A stretch of DNA of 19,752 bases from Cytophaga sp051961495 (GTDB lineage: Bacteria; Bacteroidota; Bacteroidia; Cytophagales; Cytophagaceae). Of the stretch, positions 1 through 7,855 are shown one piece after another. Under the pieces are notes generated by a model. It made no database searches. It saw only the letters and a list, made by a program, of their open reading frames with translations, and had not been told where the DNA came from. How positions within the stretch are numbered: position 1 is the stretch's first letter; the number at the start of each line of letters is the position of its first letter. The position numbers were made by a program, and so were the translations under genes. Location of the stretch: positions 1 through 19,752 of the forward strand of contig NZ_JBQCDF010000139.1 of assembly GCF_051961495.1 (NCBI RefSeq). The letters run 5' to 3'.

Positions 1-281
1 GACTTCCATAATCCTTATTGAATAATGTCATAATTATTGTTACAATCTAAGGTTATATTTTTAAAAAACGTAACATTTTTATGGTTAATCAGTAATATAC
101 ATAATAGCTATGTGTATTTATAAAAGAAGCATCCGATTTTAACAATAATTTATGATAACGTACTTATTTATATATATTTATAAGTATATAAATAATTTAT
201 TAGAATTCAAAATCTATAAAATTAACAAAGCTTTTTCGTACAACTTTTCATTGGATTAATACCTCATAATTTTATAATATC
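1..281. other. AT-rich intergenic leader, no gene seen
   Basis: This stretch is strikingly AT-rich and holds no convincing open reading frame. It contains an 11-base perfect inverted repeat (described separately). I found no TAnnTTTG promoter box on the plus strand before the gene that starts at 282, so its promoter is not identified. It probably carries the promoter and leader of the adenylyltransferase operon. Confidence 0.5.
164..195. repeat. 11-bp perfect inverted repeat upstream of the operon
   Basis: The arm TTATTTATATA at 164-174 is matched by TATATAAATAA at 185-195, with a 10-base spacer. It could be an operator for a dimeric regulator. The surrounding sequence is so AT-rich that chance is a real alternative. 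Confidence 0.3.
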
Positions 282-2597
282 ATGAATAAACGTTTAACCG
301 ATGTAAATAAATCCGAAGAGATATTTACCGCTTATAAGCCAATTCTTTTTAGACTTACGTTGGAGCAAGACAAAGCTGAGCTTGAAAAACTTTTAAACAG
401 TAATAATAATCTGTTCATTTTTAACGAAATACACGGGCAACTAAGAGAGCTTATAAAATTATTAAATCCAACCCAAAAACTTAATGAGGCTGATTATGAC
501 TATTTAATAGACCAGCACCTGAATGACGTCCCTATGGAAGAATATGGTGTTTGGGTCTATTACCCATGGTCTAACCGTTTGGTTCATATCCTGGATGAAT
601 CTGAATTTATAGAGGTTAGAACAAATAGAAATCAATACAAGATCACGCCAAAAGAAAGAGAAAAACTGTCCAAACAAAAAATCGGGATAATCGGATTATC
701 AGTAGGTCAGTCCATTGCTTTAACCCTGGCTTTAGAAAGAAGTTTTGGCGAATTAAGGATAGCTGATTATGACATTCTTGAGCTAAGCAACCTCAATAGG
801 ATAAGGAGCGGCATATTCAATTTAAATGTAAAAAAGACAATTTGTGTCGCCAGAGAAATTTTAGAAATAGATCCTTATCTGAATGTTACACTCTTTTCGG
901 ATGGCATCACAGAAGATAATATTGATGATTTTTTTCTTAAGAATGGCAAGCTAGATCTTGTTATAGATGAGTGCGATGGATTGGATATAAAGATCTTATG
1001 CAGATACAAGGCGAAAGAGCTGAAAATCCCTGTATTTATGGAATCCAGCGACAGAGGTACTATTGATGTAGAACGTTTTGACCTCGAACCAGACCGTTCC
1101 ATTTTGCATGGATTAATTGACCACCTTGATCATAAAAAATTAAAATATTTAAAGACCAACGAGGAAAAAATCCCATATATACTTCCTATGTTAGGTACTG
1201 ATACCATATCCAAAAGAATGAAGGCTTCAATGGTGGAAATAGAACAAACAATTACTACCTGGCCCCAGTTAGCTTCTTCAGTGGTTTTTGGCGGTGGTAT
1301 CGGCGCCGATATATGCAGACGGATTATATTGGATCAGTATCATGAATCAGGCAGATATATTGTTGATATGGAAGAGTTGGTGGGCGACAGGAAAAACGAG
1401 CCTGCTATCACTCCTGAAATACAATTTCCATCTTTCCCTGCAATCACCGCGGAAGATATGGAAAATGCTTATAAAGAATTAAGAATAGAAAAAGGAAATG
1501 CTACCTATTTATTAAGCGAAGAAGTACTGTTTAAGTTAATAGGAGCAGCTAACTTAGCCCCTTCCATTGGCAATAATCAACCATGGAGATGGTTTTACAA
1601 AGACGGTTTTCTTTTGTTGTTCCATGATAAAAGCATTACCATTTCATTTGGTGATTATGATGAAGTAGGCACGAACGTTGCCATGGGAGCTTGTCTTGAA
1701 AACCTCATATTGAAATCACATCAGCTAGGCTTAAACGTTCATAAAGAACCTTTTCCTTTGTCTGATAAACCTCTTCTTGTAGCTGCTTTATCCTTTTCAG
1801 AAATATCACCTGCTCAAATACAATCTACAGATTATTTAGTAAATTATATTGAAAAGAGATGTACCAACAGAAACAACGGACAGCGGATAGCTGTCGGAAA
1901 ATCAGATATAGACTCATTAAAAAATATTGCCCAATCAATACCCGGAGCAACTTTACATATTATCGAATCAGATGATGAGCTGGAATCTATAAAAGATGTA
2001 ATCGCCGGATGCGATAGGTTAAGGTTTATGCATCCTGAAGGACATCACGATTTTTTCACTAAAGAAATACGATGGTCAAAAGAAGAATGTGAAAGAACAA
2101 GAGATGGCTTGGACATTGAAGCATTCGATTTAAGGCCTTCGGAAGTAGCTGGATTCAAAATGGCCGCTGACCCGGATGTAATTAAATATCTCACTATATG
2201 GGAAGGCGGTAAGGCTTTTGAAAAAATGACCCGTAAAGCGGTGGATTCGGCATCAGCGATTGCATTATTGACGATGCCTTCTTATGATAAAAATAACTAT
2301 TTACTGGGAGGTCAATGTATACAGAGGATCTGGCTGGAGGCTACAAAGAGAAACTTATCTATACACCCTATGTTGGCTCCGCTGTTTTTATTCGCAAGGT
2401 TACTCCATGGAAACGGAAAAAACATGACTGAGAAAATGTCCAATGAGGTAAAAGAACTACGAAAAAAATTTATTACTATATTTCCTATAAAGGAAAATAT
2501 GGGAGAAATATTCCTTTTTAAAATATCAGTAGCATCTGAACTCCGGGTTAAATCATTGCGAAAGCCAGTTGAGTCAGTTCTTACATGGACGAAATAA
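282..2597 (+). CDS. E1-like (ThiF/MoeB family) adenylyltransferase fused to a nitroreductase-like domain (Rv1355c-type)
   Basis: This 771-residue fusion protein is probably cytoplasmic. Residues 1-110 are a leader region of unknown function. Residues 130-370 are a Rossmann-type E1-like domain: the nucleotide-binding loop is GIIGLSVG (135-142), and DYDILELSNLNR (162-173) is the hallmark acidic strand followed by the SNLNR motif of ThiF/MoeB enzymes. Lys184/185 follow at the usual spacing. ERFDLEPDR (264-272) fits the Rv1355c-like subgroup. Residues 410-771 form a nitroreductase fold, with the FMN-contact motif LAPSIGNNQPW (425-435) and GGQCIQRIWLEA (676-687). E1-like domains adenylate a carboxylate; nitroreductase folds oxidise or reduce with flavin. 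The substrate is unknown. I see no CxxC zinc pair or sulfur-carrier partner, so a thiamine or molybdopterin role is unlikely. It is the first gene of a cluster with an acyltransferase 9 bases downstream. The family assignment is firm; the function is inference. Confidence 0.85.
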   Translation: MNKRLTDVNKSEEIFTAYKPILFRLTLEQDKAELEKLLNSNNNLFIFNEIHGQLRELIKLLNPTQKLNEADYDYLIDQHLNDVPMEEYGVWVYYPWSNRLVHILDESEFIEVRTNRNQYKITPKEREKLSKQKIGIIGLSVGQSIALTLALERSFGELRIADYDILELSNLNRIRSGIFNLNVKKTICVAREILEIDPYLNVTLFSDGITEDNIDDFFLKNGKLDLVIDECDGLDIKILCRYKAKELKIPVFMESSDRGTIDVERFDLEPDRSILHGLIDHLDHKKLKYLKTNEEKIPYILPMLGTDTISKRMKASMVEIEQTITTWPQLASSVVFGGGIGADICRRIILDQYHESGRYIVDMEELVGDRKNEPAITPEIQFPSFPAITAEDMENAYKELRIEKGNATYLLSEEVLFKLIGAANLAPSIGNNQPWRWFYKDGFLLLFHDKSITISFGDYDEVGTNVAMGACLENLILKSHQLGLNVHKEPFPLSDKPLLVAALSFSEISPAQIQSTDYLVNYIEKRCTNRNNGQRIAVGKSDIDSLKNIAQSIPGATLHIIESDDELESIKDVIAGCDRLRFMHPEGHHDFFTKEIRWSKEECERTRDGLDIEAFDLRPSEVAGFKMAADPDVIKYLTIWEGGKAFEKMTRKAVDSASAIALLTMPSYDKNNYLLGGQCIQRIWLEATKRNLSIHPMLAPLFLFARLLHGNGKNMTEKMSNEVKELRKKFITIFPIKENMGEIFLFKISVASELRVKSLRKPVESVLTWTK

Positions 2598-2606
2598 ATA
2601 AGTATT

Positions 2607-3305
2607 GTGTATAGTATCCGGATAAAAGCTTTTCGTGCAATAGATGAAATCCATACATGTGAGAGGTTCATGCAAGGGCATAGAGAAGTCTTGGAAATAT
2701 TCGGCATAACTGAAATTACTTCAGCCAATATTGAATGGTTTCAAAATCCAAATGCATTTGTTATAATTGCTGAATCAGTTGAGACTGGCAAAATTGTAGG
2801 CGGAGCACGCATACATGTTGTTGGGGGCACTCAACCATTGCCTATAGAAGATGCTATCGGAAAAATGGACCCTCATATTTACGAATTAGTGGCAGAACAC
2901 GGAAAGAAAGGCTCAGGAGAATTATGCGGATTATGGAATGCAAGAGAAGTAGCCGGTATGGGTATCAGCACCTTACTAACAAGAGCTGCAATAGCTTTGG
3001 CAATTCAATTAAACTTATCTACCTTATTCATCATATGTGCGGAAAGAACATTTCAAAATATATTTAATGACCAGGGTTTCGAGATTATCCCATCTTTAGG
3101 TAACCACGGAACTTTCTATTATCCGAAATCGGATTTGGTTGCCGTAGCTGTTATTATTAATGACCTACATACATTGTCAAATGCAACAAATTCTGACAGA
3201 ATGAAAATTATGGATCTTAAAGATACTCCCAGACAAAGAAAACAAGAAATGGGAACAAGAGAAGAATTGCAAATTGAATACAATCTTTTAATAGAAAAAA
3301 AATAA
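2607..3305 (+). CDS. GNAT-fold acyltransferase resembling LuxI/N-acyl-amino-acid synthases
   Basis: This is a 232-residue protein starting with GTG. No in-frame ATG lies between the preceding stop (2595-2597) and this codon. Residues 45-70 give strands ending in GKIVGGARIH, the acyl-CoA/acyl-carrier contact region of GNAT enzymes. GSGELCGLWNAR (102-113) resembles the acidic 'E..R' strand of autoinducer synthases. Residues 120-160 supply the helix-strand pair of the fold, and the last 40 residues are a charged tail. LuxI-type enzymes transfer a fatty acyl chain to an amino-acid-derived amine. The specific acyl donor and acceptor cannot be read from the sequence. Tight spacing to the E1-like/nitroreductase gene, in the same frame, argues for one operon and pathway. 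An ordinary N-acetyltransferase is the main alternative. Confidence 0.7.
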   Translation: MYSIRIKAFRAIDEIHTCERFMQGHREVLEIFGITEITSANIEWFQNPNAFVIIAESVETGKIVGGARIHVVGGTQPLPIEDAIGKMDPHIYELVAEHGKKGSGELCGLWNAREVAGMGISTLLTRAAIALAIQLNLSTLFIICAERTFQNIFNDQGFEIIPSLGNHGTFYYPKSDLVAVAVIINDLHTLSNATNSDRMKIMDLKDTPRQRKQEMGTREELQIEYNLLIEKK

Positions 3306-3350
3306 AACAGATATTTAATGAATCATAATTTTTGAATATTCTCAAATAAC

Positions 3351-5501
3351 ATGAACAAAAAAATCCTTATCAATTTACTGACATTTCTTTTCCTGCCATT
3401 GCTGCTCAATGCTGAAAATGCTTTTTTATATTCAGACCCTACCAGTATTGCAGAAATAGACAAAGGCATTATGTGTTTGCAGGATAAAACCAATACACTA
3501 ACCATTCAGGATATTCTGAACAGTAAGGATTTTGTACAAGTGAACCAGAAAGTACCAAACCTTGGAGTTACTTCTTCTTCACAGTGGTTTAAAATTACAA
3601 TAAAAAACACAACCGATGTTTCTAAACTTTTATTAAAAGTTGATTTTCCCATTATTGATGAAATTGAATTTTACTCATTCGAAGAAGGTAATGCCCGAAT
3701 AGAAAAAATGGGGGAATACAAAAACTTTTCCGAAAGGAAATACAATGATCCTAATTATATATACGATATCACAATCAATAAAAATGAAACTCAAACCTAC
3801 TACTTAAAAATAAAAAGCGGTGAGCAAATTATGCTTCCGATTGTAATAGGGACACCACAAGAAATTTTCGAAAGCATCTCCACAAAAGATGCCATTTTTG
3901 GTATTTACTTCGGGATCATTATTGTGATGTTTTTATACAATATGTTCCTTTACTTCACTGTTAAAGATAAAAGTTACCTATTCTACATAATTTATATTAT
4001 GTGCGTAGGACTTACTCAGACGTTCCTTCATGGCTATACGTTTAAATATTTATGGCCTAACAACTCCTGGCTGGCAATACATACCATGTATTTATTACCT
4101 TCTTTTGTAGGAATCGCGATCGCTGAATTTGCCAAGGTGTTTTTACAGGTAAAAGAACATTCAAAAATTTTATATAAAGGATTTTATATCATCAACTTTA
4201 TATATATAATCTGTATAATTCTGGCTATAACAGGAAATTACAATATAAGTCAACAGTTAATTCATATCAATGCCATGCTGGTGTCTTTATATACATTATT
4301 TGTTGGGTTTAATATTGCAAGAAAGGGTTCCAGGCCTGCAATATTTTTCTCCATCGCGTGGTTTACTTTTTTAATAGGTGTATGTTTATTTATACTGAAA
4401 GATCTAGGAGTACTTCCGTATAATAATTTCACCGTATATGCGATGCCGGCAGGGAGTGCCATTGAAGTTATCTTACTTTCATTAGCTCTGGCTGATCGTA
4501 TCAATATTCTCAAAAAAGAAAAAGATGAATCACAGGCACAGGCATTAAATGCGTTGCGTCAAAATGAATCGATCATTAAAAATCAGAATATTGTTTTGGA
4601 AAGAAAGGTTGAAGAACGAACAAAGGAATTGAAAATAACAAACAATGAATTATCAACCGCTTTGTCTGAACTAAAACAAACACAGTCGCAATTAGTAAAC
4701 TCAGAGAAAATGGCATCTTTAGGTCAGCTTACTGCTGGAATTGCGCATGAAATCAATCATCCGATCAACTTTGTGGTATCAAATATTAAGCCCCTGAAAA
4801 GAGATATTGAAGACATTTATGAGCTGGTAAAAATGTATGAAGGAATTAATCAAAAAGAAGATATTGATACAAAGATCCAAAATATAAACAAATACAGAGG
4901 AGAAATTGATTACACTTATATCAAAGAAGAAATTGAAAATTTATTAAAAGGTATTGAAGACGGGGCCGTAAGAACGGCCGATATCGTAAAAGGCTTAAGA
5001 GTTTTTTCCCGATTGGATGAAAATGATTTAAAGCGTACCAACATAACAGAAGGTATCAACTCTACACTCACACTTTTAAATCCTGAAATCACAGGAGCAT
5101 CTATCGAATTAGTAAAAAATTTCAAACACATCCCTGAAATAGAATGTTACCCGGGCAAACTGAACCAGGTCTTTATGAATATTTTTAACAATGCCATTTT
5201 TGCAATAAAAGAAAATAAAGAACGGACAGATAAAGGTAAGCTAACAATTACAACAACATCAGATGATGTTAATGTTTATTTAACCATTAAAGACAATGGA
5301 ACAGGCATGACTGAAGAAGTAAAAGCCAAAATCTTTGAACCCTTTTTCACAACAAAAGCCGTGGGTAAAGGAACCGGCCTTGGATTGTCAATCACGTTTT
5401 CAATTATAAGAGACCACAACGGAAGAATAGATATCAATTCAGAATATGGTGTTGGCAGCGAATTTATAATTACAATTCCTATAAACCATATAAAACAATA
5501 A
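3351..5501 (+). CDS. 7TMR-DISM sensor histidine kinase, catalytic motifs intact
   Basis: This is a 716-residue inner-membrane sensor kinase. Residues 1-22 are a signal peptide and 23-180 a periplasmic domain of the 7TMR-DISM extracellular type 2 family, which is thought to bind small ligands. Residues 182-381 contain seven hydrophobic segments, then a coiled coil (382-450). The dimerisation/phospho-acceptor segment has His466 in TAGIAHEINHPINF (the usual second Asn is His470 here). The ATPase domain is complete: N-box NIFNNA (Asn614), G1 DNGTG (648-652), F-box IFEPFFTTK (661-669) and G2 GKGTGLGLS (672-680). It lies 45 bases after the acyltransferase gene, which suggests that it senses a compound connected with that pathway; this is inference. 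No receiver domain is fused and no response regulator is in the window. Confidence 0.9.
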   Translation: MNKKILINLLTFLFLPLLLNAENAFLYSDPTSIAEIDKGIMCLQDKTNTLTIQDILNSKDFVQVNQKVPNLGVTSSSQWFKITIKNTTDVSKLLLKVDFPIIDEIEFYSFEEGNARIEKMGEYKNFSERKYNDPNYIYDITINKNETQTYYLKIKSGEQIMLPIVIGTPQEIFESISTKDAIFGIYFGIIIVMFLYNMFLYFTVKDKSYLFYIIYIMCVGLTQTFLHGYTFKYLWPNNSWLAIHTMYLLPSFVGIAIAEFAKVFLQVKEHSKILYKGFYIINFIYIICIILAITGNYNISQQLIHINAMLVSLYTLFVGFNIARKGSRPAIFFSIAWFTFLIGVCLFILKDLGVLPYNNFTVYAMPAGSAIEVILLSLALADRINILKKEKDESQAQALNALRQNESIIKNQNIVLERKVEERTKELKITNNELSTALSELKQTQSQLVNSEKMASLGQLTAGIAHEINHPINFVVSNIKPLKRDIEDIYELVKMYEGINQKEDIDTKIQNINKYRGEIDYTYIKEEIENLLKGIEDGAVRTADIVKGLRVFSRLDENDLKRTNITEGINSTLTLLNPEITGASIELVKNFKHIPEIECYPGKLNQVFMNIFNNAIFAIKENKERTDKGKLTITTTSDDVNVYLTIKDNGTGMTEEVKAKIFEPFFTTKAVGKGTGLGLSITFSIIRDHNGRIDINSEYGVGSEFIITIPINHIKQ

Positions 5502-5654
5502 TAATTTCCGATAGATTAACACTATTATTACCTACCCGTAACTAATCAATGGTTTCCGGCAACCGCTTCCTTTAAAGAAAATTCAATAAATAAATTTATT
5601 ATTTTTTTATTTTTTTTAAATTAGCAAACCCCTTTTACTGCACTAATTTCTATT
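5502..5654. other. Intergenic region between the two kinases, no clear signal
   Basis: The region is AT-rich with a poly-T stretch around 5605-5627. The only hairpin I see is a weak four-pair stem (GGTT/AACC) near 5549-5562. No TAnnTTTG box was found. Co-transcription of the two kinases is therefore the simplest reading. Confidence 0.4.
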
Positions 5655-7805
5655 TTGATGAAGCATTCATCTGCTGCATTTTTATTCTTATTTTTCGGAA
5701 TAACAAAATGCTTCTGTGCTGATACAGTACTCACATACACCCAGTTTTCAAAGAAAATACAAATTGGCAATCATACAGGCTTCATTATTGATTCCCGAAA
5801 TTCATATATACTCAAACAGGTCCTGGACGACACCTCTAAAATTTTTCATACCCAACCATCGCCTAACCTGGGCTTGAGTAACAATACTTATTGGGCAGTG
5901 TTTCATTTAGCAAATCTCAGTTCTGACAGTTTAATTTTAAGATTTAATCAACCACTTTTACATGAAGTAACTTTATACAGGATTAACGGAAAAAATATTT
6001 CCCAAACTACCTGTTCAGAAACAAAACCTTTTACATCCAGAAAATATTATTACGCTTCTTATGCATTTGACCTGAATGCAAATGCCGGCGATACTATTAC
6101 TTACGTACTTAAATTCAACAGCAATAAGCCGATCATTTTTGATGTAAATGTAGCTAGTACAAATGTTGCGGCCAAGGAAGAACTTCAGCAGGAGATAATA
6201 ACCGGTATTTATATAGGTATCCTGTTTGTAATGTTTTTTTACAATCTGTTTATTTATTTTACGATTCGTGATCCAAGTTATCTGGCATATGTATGTTACA
6301 TCATTTTTATGGGCCTTACCCATGTAACATTGCCTGGCTATAGTTTCAAATATATCTGGCCGGATTATCCTGCTTTCAATGACCTTGCAATTATATTGTT
6401 TATAACCCTTGCATCAATATCTGCCATAGAATTTGTAAAAGTATTTCTGAAAACAAAACAACATACCCCCCTGCTTAACAAATGTTTCTCTTTGTTTGAA
6501 ATAATGTTTATTGCAGTATTCATCCTCCATTTCATCGGAAATAAATTATTTGCTTTCTCAATCGTACAGCTTGGCACATTTGTCTTAAGCCTGGTTATAA
6601 TCGGTACTGCCGTTAAAATTATTTCTATAGGTTACAGACCGGCAGTATTTTTCCTGATTGCCTGGATTGTATTGCTCATCAGCGCATGTATCTATATAGC
6701 AAAAGATTTTGACATGGCACCTTATAATTTTTTCACTATTCATGCCATGCAGATCGGATCAGGCCTGGAAGTTATATTCTTATCATTTGCCCTGGCCGAT
6801 AGAATAAATATTTTAAAAAAAGAAAAGGAAAATTTACAAACCCAGACACTCGAAGCTTTACGCCAGAATGAATTGATTGTAAAAAATCAGAATATTCTTT
6901 TAGAAAAACAAGTTGAGGAACGAACAAAAGAATTACAACATACCAACGATGAGTTGTTTGTTACAATAGCAAACCTTAAGCAGACACAAACACAGCTTAT
7001 ATCTTCTGAAAAAATGGCTTCATTAGGTCACTTAACTGCAGGTATAGTACACGAGATAAATAACCCGATCAATTTTGTTGTATCGAATGTTAAGCCGTTA
7101 AAAAAAGACATTGAAGACATATATGAATTGATTCAGAAATATGAAACCATTGATCCCGTTCATGATTTACAAAATAAGATAGAAGAAATTAATTCTTTCC
7201 GGAATGAAATAGATTACGCATACCTGAAAAATGAAATCGGTAGTCTACTGAAGGGAATCGAAGATGGGGCCGAAAGAACCGCGGGTATTGTACAAGGATT
7301 AAAAACATATTCCAGACCAGATGAAAATGATTTTAAAAGAGCAGATATCACTGAAGGCATCAATTCCAGCCTTACGCTCCTAAATAAAAAAATTACCACA
7401 GCAGAAATTCAGGTAATAAAAACATTCTCTCCCCTGCCTCTGATAGAGTGTTTTCCGGGAAAACTGAACCAGGCTTTCCTGAATATTTTAAACTATGTCC
7501 TTTATACAATTGAAGAGCATGTACCTCGTAAAAAGGCTGGACAAATCAACATTACAACAAGTTGCGACAATTATACCGTATATGTAAGTATCCTGAATAA
7601 TTGTCCAGGCATAACAGATGAAGAAAAAGATAAAATATTTGAACCTTTTGCAAAAACAAAAGAAACCGGAGAAGACATCGGTTTGGGCATGTCTATTGCC
7701 CTTTCCATTATCCATGAACATAACGGAAAGATCCTGCTGAATGGTACTGATAAAGGAACTGAATGTATTGTTTCACTTCCTATCAATTATACGAGTAAAG
7801 ATTAA
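5655..7805 (+). CDS. 7TMR-DISM sensor histidine kinase paralogue with degenerate ATP-binding site
   Basis: This is a tandem paralogue of the preceding kinase with the same length (716 residues) and a layout that aligns without gaps: signal peptide 1-22, periplasmic domain 23-180, seven hydrophobic segments 182-381, coiled coil, then a standard H-box with His466 in HEINNPINF. The ATPase part is damaged at defining positions. The N-box Asn614 is Tyr (NILNYV). G1 reads NNCPG instead of DNGTG, so Asp648 is Asn and Gly650 is Cys. The F-box reads IFEPFAKTK. G2 reads GEDIGLGMS with Asp at 674. Such changes usually remove ATP binding, so it may be a pseudokinase that is phosphorylated in trans by its neighbour or modulates it. 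The reading frame is open throughout, so it is not a simple pseudogene. It lies 153 bases after the first kinase, with no promoter box seen between them. Confidence 0.88.
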   Translation: MMKHSSAAFLFLFFGITKCFCADTVLTYTQFSKKIQIGNHTGFIIDSRNSYILKQVLDDTSKIFHTQPSPNLGLSNNTYWAVFHLANLSSDSLILRFNQPLLHEVTLYRINGKNISQTTCSETKPFTSRKYYYASYAFDLNANAGDTITYVLKFNSNKPIIFDVNVASTNVAAKEELQQEIITGIYIGILFVMFFYNLFIYFTIRDPSYLAYVCYIIFMGLTHVTLPGYSFKYIWPDYPAFNDLAIILFITLASISAIEFVKVFLKTKQHTPLLNKCFSLFEIMFIAVFILHFIGNKLFAFSIVQLGTFVLSLVIIGTAVKIISIGYRPAVFFLIAWIVLLISACIYIAKDFDMAPYNFFTIHAMQIGSGLEVIFLSFALADRINILKKEKENLQTQTLEALRQNELIVKNQNILLEKQVEERTKELQHTNDELFVTIANLKQTQTQLISSEKMASLGHLTAGIVHEINNPINFVVSNVKPLKKDIEDIYELIQKYETIDPVHDLQNKIEEINSFRNEIDYAYLKNEIGSLLKGIEDGAERTAGIVQGLKTYSRPDENDFKRADITEGINSSLTLLNKKITTAEIQVIKTFSPLPLIECFPGKLNQAFLNILNYVLYTIEEHVPRKKAGQINITTSCDNYTVYVSILNNCPGITDEEKDKIFEPFAKTKETGEDIGLGMSIALSIIHEHNGKILLNGTDKGTECIVSLPINYTSKD

Positions 7806-7855
7806 GACAATACCATATTATAACTTTAGGTTTCTGTAAACAGACATTACTTTCT

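Noticed and set aside
282..2597. Thiamine (ThiF) or molybdopterin (MoeB) biosynthesis assignment
   Set aside because: There is no CxxC zinc motif, no sulfur-carrier gene nearby, and a fused flavin domain typical of the Rv1355c-like group instead.
2312..2728. Antisense open frame across the junction of the fusion enzyme and acyltransferase
   Set aside because: Both opposing frames match known folds; the antisense product has no domain features.
2607..3305. Naming the acyltransferase a true LuxI homoserine-lactone synthase
   Set aside because: Only partial resemblance to the conserved LuxI residues is visible, and the family has many other acyltransferases.
5640..5657. TATTTTG sequence before the second kinase as a promoter
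   Set aside because: It is one base short of TAnnTTTG and touches the start codon, so it cannot be the promoter of that gene.
7806..7855. Hairpin TCTG-TAAA-CAGA between the second kinase and rqcH as a bidirectional terminator
   Set aside because: The stem has only four pairs and there is no T-run; too weak to call.
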